Positions 13,561-25,485 of a stretch of 64,000 bases of DNA are shown here, one piece after another. Position 1 is the stretch's first letter. Each line of letters opens with the position of its first letter. Under the pieces are notes generated by a model. It saw only the letters and a list, made by a program, of their open reading frames with translations. It had not been told where the DNA came from and searched no databases. Both the position numbers and the translations under genes were made by a program. Source of the DNA: Micrasema longulum (taxonomy: Eukaryota; Arthropoda; Insecta; Trichoptera; Brachycentridae); contig JAGVSM010000910.1 in the NCBI GenBank assembly GCA_022494885.1, positions 310,001 through 374,000 of the forward strand. Reading direction: 5' to 3'.

Positions 13561-14059
13561 CATATATTTAATTTTATTTTTATATTTAACGTAAACTGTA
13601 CTATTTTTTTCTTCTATTTTGGACTATAACTTTTTCTATTTTTTCAATATTATTTTTATTTATAGGAAAAATATTCGAAAACCATATTTGCCGCAACAAA
13701 TTGGTTTCTTAGAACAGGCATTTGCCTACATAGGAACCGATTGCAACATTAGGCATACTAATATTTCTGGCTTGCCGACCCTTCATATACTGAGCCTACT
13801 CCTAGTACAAGCAGAATTTGCCAGTATTTTTGTGCCATTTTCATAAAAATGTATGTATAAACTAATAAATAAATAAAATATACATTTGGACGCACTTAAA
13901 ACATTATTGATTACATCTGTGTTAGTAAAATATTTGAAGTAAACCTCTGTCCGATATTTCTGACTTCCGCCTTTGGAGAAGTTATGTATCGTCACGGCGG
14001 CATCGGAGTCTGGCTGACCCGTGTAGATTCGAGGTGCACATTGCAGGATAAAGTACGTA

Positions 14060-14210
14060 AGACGATAAGAGTCAGTCGAGCGGTAACGGTAATACCAGAT
14101 CGGGAGCCCGCGGTCCCCGGTCTGCCTCCGCCCGCGGCCCCCGCGACGGCCGCCCGTGGGAACTAGTGCCCCCGCACAAAGGAGACCGCGACACACAGCA
14201 CTAACCCCCA
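14060..14210. other. GC-rich island
   Basis: CCCGCGGTCCCCGGTCTGCC and CCCGCGGCCCCCGCGACGGC within AT-rich DNA. A TCAGTC Inr-like site precedes it on the plus strand. The 60-codon plus frame and the 142-codon minus frame have no recognisable domain; neither resembles the missing PDZ3. Confidence 0.3.
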
Positions 14211-14280
14211 TAGGTAGAATACTTTAACGAGAACGTAAAAAAAAATTGCCCGCCTATTTACGTATCTATGTAGGGAAACG

Positions 14281-14405
14281 CATCGTCATTACCTTTCCGC
14301 ACATAATGGTGCATAGGGCACTGCATTGCTACACCAATCGCAGCAAATCTTGATCGTTTTTGCTACATGAAGGTGAGATGATCAGTCTTACGCTATGAAA
14401 TATTC
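14281..14405 (-). mobile_element. SINE-A, 3' part only
   Basis: Shares TTTCCGCACATAATGGTGCA, TAGGGCACTGCATTGCTACA and CATGAAGGTGAGATGATCAG with the family; the tRNA head is missing. Confidence 0.65.
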
Positions 14406-14417
14406 TAATGTAAAAAT

Positions 14418-14490
14418 ATATTTCTCGACAACAAACCATCACGCCGTTTCTAAGCAGAGAAGATAGAACGCCATATCACTCTGTAAAAAT
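14418..14490 (-). mobile_element. 3' tail of the WFGHVE LINE family
   Basis: CGTTTCTAAGCAGAGAAG and TAGAACGCCATATCACTCTG match the tail at 35.5 kb in the same orientation. It abuts the SINE-A fragment. Confidence 0.5.
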
Positions 14491-16707
14491 GTTGTACTAT
14501 TATGTCGAAAACCTTATGTGTTAACAATACTATGTGTTAACAATACTGTGTGTTCAAATCTCCACACGAAATTAATTCGTGTTAGAGCGTGGTTCAATAA
14601 AAAAAATATATATTGTTCATTTATATTTCAGTTTTTCTGAATAAATGACTTTTCGTTTAAAACTAATAAGTTAAAAATTGAACCCAAATATTATTGTTTT
14701 GTTCATCTGATATAATAAGATTACTTTAATCTGTCGTATTAGGTAAGAAAGCAAAGCATCAATTTTACTCGTATTACTTAATGATAGTATTGCGATATAA
14801 TTTATGTAACTTTGGACTTAAATAATGATTAGGAAAATTCTAAATAATGTGGTGTGATCTAATTACGTTGTTTCCGATGTAAGTTATGTGATTTAATCAG
14901 GTAATCACTGTTATTTAGTTATGCCGATCTTAAAAGTTCACGTGACTTTTCAATTTGTTCACGAGTAAGAGGAAAGACGTAATAATATATAATAATATAA
15001 TCTGATACCTGCATAATATCGAAAGTAAGTATTACAAGAATTGATTTCAAATCATTACAAAAACAAAGTACATTGCACTCGAATGTTTAATAACTCTGTT
15101 AACGTGTTAAACTAATTTCGTTTGTGTTAGTAGGCTCACTAGAATGATTTATATAAATCTTTTTGCTACCCACACATAAATCAGGGGTTATGAAAGATTT
15201 ATATGGAGTTTTCTTACTTTGAAGAACAAACAAAATATTTATGTTTTTTTTTTTAAATTGCATATTCTACGATAATAATTTTTATTCGTCATGTCTCTAA
15301 TTGCTCCAGTTCATACATACCTAGATAATCAAGATAGAAGATACAAAATTAGAATATTTGTATTTTGAACAAAATAAACCAAATTTTGACATTACATAGA
15401 GTTCTTGGAAGCACTGCGAGTCGTTGCGAAAATCAAATCATAAATCGTTAAATAATTCATAGTGAACTTTCATCATCCAGTGCGCCAATATTGAAAACAT
15501 CCTCATCGCATCAAAAGTAGGTCCATTCCCGTGCTCCTTTCCTTTATCGAATTGTTTTTACTTGAATGAATAAATAAATAAAGGGGCCGCGTATTTCAAA
15601 AGGTTGAAAAACACTGAGCTGAAGAACAGCATAACATAAATAAACCTTCCGTGTGTTTTTACAACGGCAAACTGTAAATACGGAGCGGAAAATATATTAA
15701 TCATAGTAAAACTGAAATATTTATCAAGTTATAATTTTACGTTCCCATGGGCCTTGAGAGGAAGCGATAAACTTACTACCTACGTCGGATATATTATGTA
15801 GGAATTAACCAGAATTTCCACGGGTATAATATTTTTTGTCATAGTACTCATGTAACCGAATATACACCAATCAGGAGGTTCAGTGCTACAGGAAATTAGA
15901 TATAAAAAAGTTTTCTTACGCGTGGTGAAAATTGGAGCATTTAATTATGCAGCAAAGATTATCGAAAATGTATGAAAAAAATAAATAAAATGGACTGTAT
16001 GGATGGACCGTGTTCGTAACAAACAATAAATTAGAGCGTTGTTATGCTGTTGTGGCACCGGTTTCCGGGGTAGCCATGTTTTTGACGTTTAACGTATTTT
16101 GATATTTAGTGGGTACAAATTATTTGTACGGGGTTCAACTTTTAAATGTCAAAATCACTCATCAAATTAAACTCGTAACGTCGCGGGTGGTGTAATTTGT
16201 AATTTGTAGCGGTGTAGTTTTGGTGGGGATTTAACAAATTACAAACACTTAACGAACTCATAATCATAACGAACATAATACGACACATATTTATTTTTCT
16301 CGGCTTAGTTAAATAAATTTACTACTGAACTACCTCATTATATTATCTTTTTTTTCCCCACATGACACAGTTTTAAATGAAAACAATATACTAATACGTG
16401 TTTTAGCAATCCAACCTTTTAAACAAAAAATATTTTTTCTGATCATCTACATATTTTATAACGCGTTTATTTCTAAAAGGATTTATTTAAAATGTCAGTC
16501 TCTTCAAACAACTTTTGTCGTCTATTAATCCATGCATAAGATTTTTTGGAACATGAAAGCTCTTTTTACATACTTAATAATGTTTGCCTTTTAAATTTAA
16601 AAGTAAACAAACTAAAAGCTTTCTTATAGGTGTTTAGCCTAATTTTTTAAAACGCCATTTTTTTTCAAAATCGTGCCATTAAAAAGAGAAAATAAATTAA
16701 CAAATTT
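14491..16707. other. AT-rich non-coding stretch
   Basis: Contains a GAATGAATAAATAAATAAAG tail at about 15.56 kb, typical of retroelement 3' ends, and nothing else recognised. Confidence 0.45.
14510..14562. repeat. 16-bp triplicate
   Basis: TATGTGTTAACAATAC twice in tandem, then a diverged third copy TGTGTGTTCAAATC. Confidence 0.6.
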
Positions 16708-16965
16708 CAATAGGGATTAAGAACATTTTAGAGAAGGGAATATGATATTCTAGGCATTTACAGGGCTTATGACCTGTTTCAGTGGCCACTTTACACACAC
16801 TCACCATTTTGCCTATGTTTGAACTTTGAACATCCACATTTTTTAAATTCTTCCATCTGTTGAGTTTAGTGAAATAAAAGAGCTGAAACCTTTATTGTTG
16901 TAAAGAGATTAATCTGATATAATTATTTCACATACTAGGCAACGCCTGAAAACAGTTTTGCAATT
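16708..16965. mobile_element. FB1 element, half copy
   Basis: Left half only: AAGAACATTTTAGAGAAGGG, ACAGGGCTTATGACCTGTTT, GTGGCCACTTTACACAC, AAGAGCTGAAACCTTTAT and ACTAGGCAACGCCTGAAAAC in family order. The opposite arm is missing. Confidence 0.65.
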
Positions 16966-17510
16966 TTTGACAAACCGAAAATATTATAAATAAACATTAA
17001 ATAAATACAATTATTTTTAAAAGTACGTTTGTAAAAATACATAGTGATCGGAAGATTTACCTCTTTTGTAATTTTGACTAAATTTAATTACATTGGTGAA
17101 ATAAAAAAACATTAAAACGAAATTTTGAAGTAACATTTGCTTAATAGATAATAAATTTAACAGAGAATTACTGTAAAAAAAACTTAAATTTGTCCTAAAA
17201 AAAATATGAACTAAAATGTTTTATTTGTATTATTTTTATTAACCAATAATTAAAGGCAACATTTAACCCAGGGACTTAAGAAAGAATAGCACAAAAGTTT
17301 TAGCGGTTATAAATATTATTATTTATTTTAAAAACCTAAATTAAGGTTTCTTTCCGAAACTTTCCTTAATAAATATAAACGAATGTAATGAATTTAATTA
17401 TTTATAAAATTAATCATAAAATTTGTTTAATAATAAATTATTCAACAAATTTTGCTTCAATATTTTGTTTTGTTTTGAGTACCAATGTACCTAAGTTTAG
17501 TCTAATACCC

Positions 17511-17638
17511 GTATGCAGAGACAAAACTTAAGGTAAGGAAAGTAAGTACATTCTCTTGTCTTCACCTTCGGGTTATTCTCCGCATTTGAGATTAGAATGT
17601 ACTTTCCTCACCTTAAGTTTTGTCTCTGCATACGGGTA
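17511..17638. mobile_element. Short palindromic MITE
   Basis: ACCCGTATGCAGAGACAAAA then CTTAAGGTAAGGAAAGTA pairs with the inverted right arm ending TTTTGTCTCTGCATACGGGT. Flanked by TA on both sides. 128 bp with a loop of about 35 bp. Adjacent to the decayed Penelope-like element. Confidence 0.7.
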
Positions 17639-17714
17639 TAAATTTCAAAAGGCAAAAATAAATCAATTCATTAAATAAAAGCAACTTTGTTTTTAACTAA
17701 TTAATTTTTAATTT

Positions 17715-18540
17715 TTTATACCGGGTGGTTTTAATCTATACAAGCTTCTTTATCAAGGTATACTTAATTGATGAATTAAATCCTATTTTATTTTATCGAT
17801 GTTTAAATATTATGCTGCGTATGGAGCTAATAAATCACGTATTTTTGTCTTGTAAGGACGGGAAGCGTAATGTGAGATGGATACGATTTTTAAAACTAGA
17901 CAGGAGTGAACTAAAGGAGATATTGTTTATTTATTTTTCAACTATTTTTTTCTTAATTTGAATCGGTTTTTTAATTTCTAAGATTTCTATGTTGTCTTAT
18001 TTTAATATTTTATTTTCAACATGAAGAATTTTTAAGTGTCTATTGAAATTATGATTATTTTCTGTTAGATGGTTTACGAATTCAGAAAAATTATTATTAT
18101 TTAGGCGCCTTAAGTGTTCTTTTACTCTAATATTAAAGTTGTTTTTAGTTTTTTAAATGTATATTGAATCGCAACCATTTCAATTTAATGCGTACATGCC
18201 AGATTTATTATATTTAGGAACTTTGCCTTTGTTTTTAAACAATGTTCCTATATTATCAGTTGTGTAGAATGCAGGTTTGACGATAGAAAATTAGATAATT
18301 GTATGGAAATTTTTTTTAAAAAATCCGCCTCCATTGTTTAGGTAGGTTTGCATTACCTATTGTGGGAGTAGAACAAACATTTTTATTCAAAAGTTTGTAT
18401 TTTTGATTTAATATTTTATCAATTAAGTTCTCATTAATAATATTGAATAAATTATATTTCAAGTACAAAAAACTTAATTTACAAAAAAGCATATGTTTTA
18501 TCAAACCTACCTTTAAAAACTAATTCTATTTATCTTTTTT
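17715..18540 (-). pseudogene. Decayed Penelope-like element: GIY-YIG endonuclease end and 3' tail
   Basis: On the minus strand the translation, broken by stops, reads NKSGMYALN, NGCDSIYI, RVKEHLRRLNNN, SEFVNHLTENNHNFN and EILEIKK. This is the order of the GIY-YIG nuclease of Penelope-like retroelements (SGVY-L, C-YIGQT, R--EH, FA-HL---NH-F, LE--EI). Several frame breaks show it is dead. The coding remains are followed, toward 17715, by a tail sharing long stretches with the element at 54.7-55.2 kb (TAAAATAAAATAGG, TTCAT, CCTTGA, GAAGCTTGTAT in the same order), including a damaged copy of the hammerhead-like motif. The reverse transcriptase part is missing or unrecognisable. Confidence 0.65.
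17719..17758 (-). ncRNA. Degenerate hammerhead-like motif at Penelope-like tail
   Basis: The minus strand reads CCTTGATAAAGAAGCTTGTA then TAGATTAAAACCACCCGG, alignable base for base with the 55.1 kb motif but with the GAAA core mutated. Probably inactive; its value is its position just after GIY-YIG remains. Confidence 0.4.
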
Positions 18541-19283
18541 TGTTTTTTTTTATTATTTTTTATGTTTACGTGCGTACGGTAACAGAGCTTTTACGTAAAT
18601 TTGTTTTATAGATTTTACATTAAGATTTTCTAATATACACGGTATCTTTCAAGTGTAATAGTATAATGGCTTTTTGTAATGTCTTTGGAATAATAAAATT
18701 AATATACGACATCTTCGTGTCTTCTCAATTGATCTGTTGGGCATCGAATATTTATTCTCTGTGTGCTACACTACATCGGCACATAACATCGGTTCAGATC
18801 TTACATTCATTTTTATAAAGGCACTTTTCTCACAAATATTGTAAGAGCCCTCTGGGCGTTTATAAATAAATAAATAAATAGACTGGTTTAGTTATCGCTT
18901 ACATCAATATGATAGCAGTTTCCGTGAAACAAAATTAGATTCTGTAATAATTTAAGTAAATATTAATTTATTTTAAAATGACAATTGAAATCATGTCCAC
19001 AGACATTCTCTTTTTCGGTTCGTTAACCCGTTAAATTATTTTGGCTCACACGGAAACTATAAACTGTAAAACAGGTCAGGCTGTTTTACCTTTTGGATAT
19101 TTTGTCTTGACCAATTAATTATTATAACGGGTAGGTATATTATTTATTTTACCTTTATATAATTAAATTGCAATGTATTGCAAAGGAGTCGGAAATTGAG
19201 TCAGTGATTTCATTTTATTTCTCCTTTAATTACTTAAGAAGTAAATTAATGTTGAAAACACTTAATTGAATATGCTACATTTA

Positions 19284-19765
19284 TATTATACACTAGCGGA
19301 TCCGACAAACGTTGTCCTGCCCGAACGTTCGCTTGTCTGCTATTACCTTGGAAAAAGACTTTTCATTGATAAATAGGTACTTAGGTACTTGTTTGTGAAT
19401 GAATTCCAAAACTAAAAATTATTCATATTAAATATTGAATTTAACTAGGTACCTCGGTAGGTATTTTTTTTGGTTGAATTCCAAAATATAAAATATTTGA
19501 TTTTCTAATAAAGATTTTTTTTTGCAAATGTTAAACTCGGCTCTTCTCACCAACAGGGGGAGCACTTTATTCATGAATGTGATTTTGAGAAATGTATTTA
19601 TTTATTTATTTTTAAATGGGAAGAAATTATAAGGAATGTAAGGAAAGAATCCGATGGGAGCCATAAAAATCTAATGTTGTTTGTAAACATTCAATTAAAG
19701 AAATTTTTTTAAACACAAAAGAACACTATCCTTTAAGATCCGTTCGGTAGTAAAAAAAATCTAGA
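19284..19765 (+). repeat. Dispersed repeat DR1, copy 1
   Basis: Starts ACTAGCGGATCCGACAAACG then TTGTCCTGCCCGAACGTT and shares a long colinear stretch with 38177-38830 (GGTACTT, GAATTCCAAAACTAAAA, CTTTTCACCAACAG-type block, TGTTGTTTGTAAACATTCAA). Non-coding; superfamily unknown. Confidence 0.62.
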
Positions 19766-20591
19766 AGTGCGATTATTATCTTATTTCTCAAATATTAATT
19801 AGACATCTCATGTACCTATTGCTCAATTAGTGTTATTGGACCGATCAAATAACAGAGCTGCGATGATTTATTTTAGTCCATTATTTACTCGAGGCTTGTG
19901 TTGAGTTTTTGCGAAACCGGAAAACATGTTTCTGTATTGTATCGGTCTTGGCTTGACTTGGCTACAGGCGGCTGTAGAAGACGATTAGTTATTAGTTTTT
20001 TCATCTAAGCCCACGGGTTGGTCGTGGGAAGTGGCTGCGGAGTGCGCACAACTATATATGCATGTAATTTTACACTATAAATTGAACGCTAGGGTGGATC
20101 CAACCAAAAATAACACATAATAATTTTAATAAAACCTAATAGCTTTAAAGCAAAAACATCTTTATTTATGAAGTTAAAAATATTTTTAAAAAGGGTTTAT
20201 TTTCAAACCAAAAATATTTTTACAAAATAAACGCTAAAATGTCACTGAACTTAATAATACCGTTTTATGGAGTAGTAATCAAGCTTTCTAAATAATCACT
20301 GTCAATTTTTTTTAAATGTAGACTGCTACTTACTACATGTTATTAATATAAGAAATAAAAAACGACATGTAGCTTTTGATATAAAATATTAAATGCTGAT
20401 AAATAAAAGTAAAAAGGATTTTTTTTTCATTGAAAAATAACAATCGACTGATATATTAGACAAACTTAAAAAAACGTATAATTCGGAGTAATTGGTAAGA
20501 AATCCTTTATCGTGTTTTTTGTCAATAGTAATTTTTGTAGTCAATCGTTATATAATCGAATGATTTGAAAATTTTACATTGAATGTGTAAT

Positions 20592-20705
20592 AACGTTTCT
20601 CAGTAGTGTCACGGACTCGCGGTTCAGAGGTCCGAGATTCAAATCCCGATCTACCACAACTTGATACTTACCCATTTTTAAGTACAGTTATTACAGACGA
20701 AAATG
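20592..20705 (+). mobile_element. SINE-B, partial
   Basis: CAGTAGTGTCACGGACTCGC, GGTTCAGAGGTCCGAG and ATTCAAATCCCGATCTACC match SINE-B; the first half of the head is decayed. Confidence 0.58.
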
Positions 20706-20924
20706 TGATAAAATATGAAAGCAAATATACGTTTATTTAAAAAAAAAATTATACATAAAAAAATGACATTTTGTGAATGTGCACATTGTTAAAAATTATA
20801 TTTAAATAAAGCTTAACGATATTTAAAATAAATAATTTAAAATGATTACTTAAGCATTTAGAGTTTGGCGATCCATCCTATTATTTATATAGGTAGTATA
20901 CAGTTGAGGATAGACGTAGATAAT

Positions 20925-21012
20925 CGCAAGGTGGTACCTACATACTCGTGGCGGTGAGGTGCGGCCTACCCGCGGACATGTGGCCCTTTGCTGTCGGCCG
21001 CATTGTGAAAAC
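20925..21012. other. Small GC-rich patch
   Basis: GTGGCGGTGAGGTGCGGCCT and ACCCGCGGACATGTGGCCC; no frame, splice site or repeat match found. Confidence 0.25.
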
Positions 21013-21934
21013 ATGTACGCAGATCTCAACGCAGAATATCATTTGAAATTGTGTGTGTACTGAAAAAACTGCTTAGTGCAAGATTCAATCAACATTTACG
21101 AGTAGTCATACTTTTTCTGAATGAAATATACCTTAGATTCTTGACACGAAAAAAGTTACCAGACCAGTATTGAAAGGTTATATTTTAAGAAAAAAATCTG
21201 ATAGTTTCACTTCGTCGCCATGTAAAAATCGATTTCTAAGAATTCATTTCGTCTCCTAAAGTTATTCTCTTCTGACGAGTGAACGTAAAAGTTTTTAATG
21301 CACTAATAACTGAGTGTAATATTTTCACTACAAAATAAATATTTACGTTGTTTATTACTTGCTCAAATATTGCGATTATGGGTCTTTTTTAGTTACTTAG
21401 TTTAATGGAAAATTTGAATCAAGTCGTGTGAACCTTTAACTTCCGATGTGAAATCCGCGACATAACCACTGAACTGCAACTAGACTCAAGAGTCACAGCC
21501 TCAATAATCTAAGTCATCTCTTTTATGTTTTTAAATTGTTGTACACAAAAGGTAAAATAAAGAAACCCATTTTAACAACAACTAACAGTTATTATCCCTT
21601 TTTTTATTAAACTAAACGTTTTTCGGTACAGCTGGCCCACAGTGTTTTGCATAACCATAACTTTTACTTATAAATTGAAATTTTTTATTAATGTATTTTT
21701 TAACCTTTTATAGGACACATTTTGTGTTAATTTGCGTCTTGGAAACCTAATAAACCTATTGCATTAAAAAAAGCCGAGGGGAATACTGATCAACCAGTGT
21801 ACGTTATTACGATACGCTTGTGACATAAGACTTATTGTTAGTAAGGAATATTAGAAAATAAATACCTCAATTTTGATGGATATTTTTCTAGGTATCCTAT
21901 AAAATGTTAAGCCAGTTCCTATTTATTTACATGC

Positions 21935-22022
21935 ATAATTTTATTGTACATAATAATGTACAATAAAATTATGTACATTATTATGTACAATAATAATGTA
22001 CATTATTATGTACAATAAATAT
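21935..22022. repeat. Palindromic TGTACATTATTA array
   Basis: Alternating GTACATAATAATGTACAATA and GTACATTATTATGTACAATA units, each self-complementary; the whole can form cruciforms. Confidence 0.7.
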
Positions 22023-22650
22023 GAGACAATAAGTCCCAACTCCATGGGACTAAAAGTCCTGTGTTGAGATGGGACGGCAATCATATGACACAGACACATG
22101 AGTATATCACCACAAATATAGGATTAGAAACATCAAAAATAATTATAAAAAATATTTAAAAAAAAAATAAATATATACATGGCACATCAATATGGTAAAC
22201 AGTAAACTCAAGCATTTGTTCTAAAGATTAGTTATTTATCACAAAGATGTATCATTCAGGGGTTAAACTAAGGATAATGTCAATGTTTGGAAGTAAAAAC
22301 ATAAAAGTACAACTTACATATTATAAAAAATAATGTAGGTTAGCACGTTCCATTAGAATATAATAATATTCTTAAGATTCTATGGTTTTTTTGTTTATAA
22401 AATGCCATACAAATTATTGTTTAAAAAATACCTTGGACTGGCCACGTTAACGAAAACGATTGAATGATTAAAAGCAGTACGTCATTTTATTAAACAAAGC
22501 ATGTTGAAGGTAGATGCGTACTATAAGTAGGGACAATGCTTGGGGAGATTAGGTTAGTAATATATAGTTATATATAGTTGGATAATTTATATAGCGCCAT
22601 TTTTGTGAAAATCACCTCAAGGGCGCTGAACAATTAATAAATATCCCAGT

Positions 22651-23030
22651 ACGTCTTGCAGCTACAGAGCGCATGGACGGTTGGGATTCTAGTTCCTCGT
22701 TTTCAATTAAGAAAAAAAAATTATAACAGATAGGAGCTAGATTACAGGACGTCTTGCAGCTATAGAGCGCATAGACAGCCCCCATTTACACATTTTAAAA
22801 ATTGACAAATAAATTTAGTGTATTAATGATACTAAAAAAAATAAAAATAATATGAATAATAAAAGGAGTAAGATTGCAACACGTCTTGCAGCTACTAAGC
22901 GCATAGACGATTGGAATTCTAGACCCCATTTATAAAATTTAGGTATTTTAAAGTTGGTATATGAAAGCTAGATAACCAATCATCGTGCAGCTACAAAACG
23001 CATGGACGAGTGGAATTCCAGCAAAGTTAG
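22651..23030. repeat. Diverged tandem array, four copies of a 28-bp core
   Basis: The core ACGTCTTGCAGCTACAGAGC then GCATGGACG recurs at 22651, 22749, 22881 and 22981 (the last reduced to CATCGTGCAGCTACAAAACG); GCAGCTA anchors are spaced 98, 132 and 99 bp. In three copies the core is followed by TTGGGATTCTAG or TTGGAATTCTAG or close. The intervening sequence is AT-rich and poorly conserved. Confidence 0.6.
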
Positions 23031-23404
23031 AATGATATCAATAAATTTATAAAAAATAGAGCATAGTAGTAAGTTTGTCAAGTGTTCATGCCAAGAACTA
23101 ATCAATAAAAAACTAAATAAATAAAGCACTGTTTCAACTCCATGGTTAACAAAGGGAGATAGATGTCCGAAGAGAATCTTTTGTAGACAGTAGGTAGATA
23201 TCGTCACCATGTGGTCCACTAGGCTGCTGGAGAATTTCTGGAAACGCACGTGTGTAGACTGGGGGATTATGCCTATTGTTCCAACGACTTGGTGTTCAAA
23301 TGATATCATGCCTTTTCCCTAGCGAAATTTAACAAAGATGGCAGGTAAAGATTGTTTCTTAGTTATGTGTGATGGTTTAGTTGTTAACTATGGGGAGTTT
23401 TTAT

Positions 23405-23483
23405 TATATACAGAGATAAAAGCTTCGCCGCGAGTTATTCAGTACAGCGGCTGCTCGTTAGACGAAAATGTGCAGTGAAAAAC
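23405..23483 (+). promoter_or_regulatory. Possible core promoter and tiny first exon
   Basis: TATATA at 23405 and GATAAAAGC at 23415, then TTCAGTA at 23438 (arthropod Inr TCAGT, A at 23441), 5' leader, GAAAATG at 23465, and after five codons plus one base (ATGTGCAGTGAAAAAC) a donor-like gtaagc. TATA-to-Inr distance is 25-36 bp depending on which box is used. This is the layout of many arthropod genes with a minute first coding exon. No downstream exon in compatible phase was found, so it stays a candidate. Confidence 0.28.
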
Positions 23484-24127
23484 GTAAGCCAATTTTCTCC
23501 ATTCTTAGTAACGAAGGGTGTACTGTGGATTATGTTGCACCTACATAGTAGGGATGCAAACAAACTATTATCAATACCGAATTATTTATTATAACCGGTT
23601 TCTACATTTATTGACTTGGATCGTCGGCAGCCCTAGTGAAAATCAAAGCACGTGAAAAATCTATTCATGTTTCATTTTTATAATTATCATTGCATTAAAA
23701 AAAAACAAGGCACTGTTTACTTACAAAACAATATTATGGTTATATAGGTAGTTCAAAGTGCATTTAAAAATAATTTATTCTAATCGTATCATATTGCTGG
23801 TAAGCATAAAACAGACGGAATAATATCTTAACAAGGAATTTGGGACGCTACATATATGTACATTTATACATGTCTCGATAGCTATCAATTTAAAAAAGGT
23901 AAAAACGCTATAAAATTATGTATTTCTTTTATTGTAATGTCAATAATAAAGTTTATTTCGTCTGTTGTAAAATTAAAAAAAATGTTGGTAAAGTTAAATA
24001 GACTGTTAACATTGTTGATAAAACATACTCCGTTTGCGCTTCAATTATTTTTCTATTTAATACGTACAATAAAGTCACATTTATTACAGGGTTTATTAAA
24101 TTAAGTACAGTATTTTGCTATTTTAAT

Positions 24128-24178
24128 GCTGTTCCTCTCCAAAGAGACAAGCCCCTGTTCTGAGCTTGGAGAGGAACT
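24128..24178. repeat. 51-bp perfect-arm hairpin
   Basis: GTTCCTCTCCAA pairs with TTGGAGAGGAAC, and inside it CAAGC pairs with GCTTG with a bulge. Could be a MITE remnant or a structured RNA; nothing else identifies it. Confidence 0.5.
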
Positions 24179-25123
24179 TACACTGAGTTAATAGTAGGTA
24201 CAAGTATTTTATATAATAAAAATGCAATACATTGTCATTTTTAATTAGTCCTTGTAAATCATCTAGCTATTTTTTTGGAAGGCGTTCTTTTAATTTAATT
24301 TTCAATTGATTTAAATGTTTTATTTTCTTTTGGGAGGCTATTTAAGTTTTTATGCCTAAATAAACGTAATGTTGCTGTATTTATAATATATAACTATGAA
24401 TCACGATTGTATCACAATTAAGCAAGTAATAATAAGAAAAATATCGATTATCTCAGTAACCGGTGGTGTGTTACTCGATTACTCGATCGCGTCCCTATGG
24501 ACTATAGAGCATGGTACGCAACAATTCGAGCATCTGAGAACTCAGCATCTTGTATATCTGCCTCTCGCGATACGACCGAGTTATTATAGTAATTAAACCT
24601 AACCTATAATATAGGAGCGGTGATAAAACAGATCCCATCTGACCGTGTGATTCTGGCTTATTATGCACTCAGCATATTATTGCGTGCAAAGGAAGCAATT
24701 ATTATTATGAAGATTTAAAAGGATAAAACTGCGTGGGTGCGTAGCATACGCCGTACGGCTAGAACATTGATTAATCGTAGATAATTTAAAGTGTTTATTT
24801 TTTAATTCACGAGTAACGAATATATGCAATTAGTCAGCCAATAGTGCAGTGACCAGCGGGTACCTACTAACATACGTGGGTTCAATTTAATATAAAATCT
24901 AGCGTTTATCCTGTAGTACCCATTACGTGAAGATTTTTAATTATTATAATAAGTCGTTGGGTTTCTGGCATAACTTGGTAGCAAGATTACATTCATTTAA
25001 CAGAATATTATTTCTTTTTTAAATTCATATTCTATTGTTAATGATAATATTTTTAACATCTTTTGTAAAGTTATAAAAATAAAACACGAGTGATACTTTA
25101 ATCCAAAAATTTGGAAAATCCAG

Positions 25124-25158
25124 TGACCGGTTTCATCGCTTTCGCGACATCTTCGAGA
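25124..25158 (-). ncRNA. Hammerhead-ribozyme-like motif
   Basis: The minus strand reads TCGAAGA, one base, stem GTCGC/GCGAT with loop GAAA, then GAAACCGGTC. It shares GAAACCGGTC with the 55.1 kb motif. The CTGA half is imperfect. AT-rich flanking sequence of uncertain retroelement origin lies upstream on the same strand. Confidence 0.4.
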
Positions 25159-25289
25159 CTAGAATTTTCACTTACAAACTTAAATCTTTTGTAAAGGTTG
25201 TCTGAGTCTTTTGTTCAGTTTTGTCTCATAGTTTATTGTATAATTTCAGTCCCTTGTTTATTAGTCTCGACTGTCCTTGTCTCGTTTTA

Positions 25290-25485
25290 AAATGTAGTAA
25301 ATGATATTGTTCTGATATTCTTGTATTGTAAATTTGTACAACAATTTTTTGCAAGTTTTAGTTCTTCGTCTACAACTACATTAGAGGCTTTATGAATAAA
25401 TTTTAAGGATTCTAGTTGAAAGAGTTCAGTTATATTTAATTGTTTCGTTTGTTTAAAGAGTTCTTAGGAGGTCATATACTCACAT
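25290..25485 (-). pseudogene. Possible retroelement C-terminal fragment
   Basis: The minus strand reads LNITELFQLESLKFIHKASN then VVVDEELKLAKN, reminiscent of the L--LQSLKFIYKA segment of CR1-like LINEs. It ends in a stop about 130 bp before the hammerhead-like motif at 25.1 kb. Weak. Confidence 0.3.

Larger units (their letters stand above)
18541..22650. other. Non-coding stretch with repeat tails
   Basis: A TAAATAAATAAATAAATAG tail at about 18.86 kb ends a likely LINE 3' UTR (18720-18885). DR1, SINE-B and the GTAC palindromes are listed separately. No gene found. Confidence 0.45.

Noticed and set aside
13783..14211. 142-codon minus-strand frame tested as a missing dysc PDZ3 exon
   Set aside because: No GLGF-type loop, no GDQIL-like segment and no matching splice sites.
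22651..23030. CRISPR-like array
   Set aside because: Eukaryotic context, degenerate repeats and irregular AT-rich spacers; a tandem relic is more sensible.
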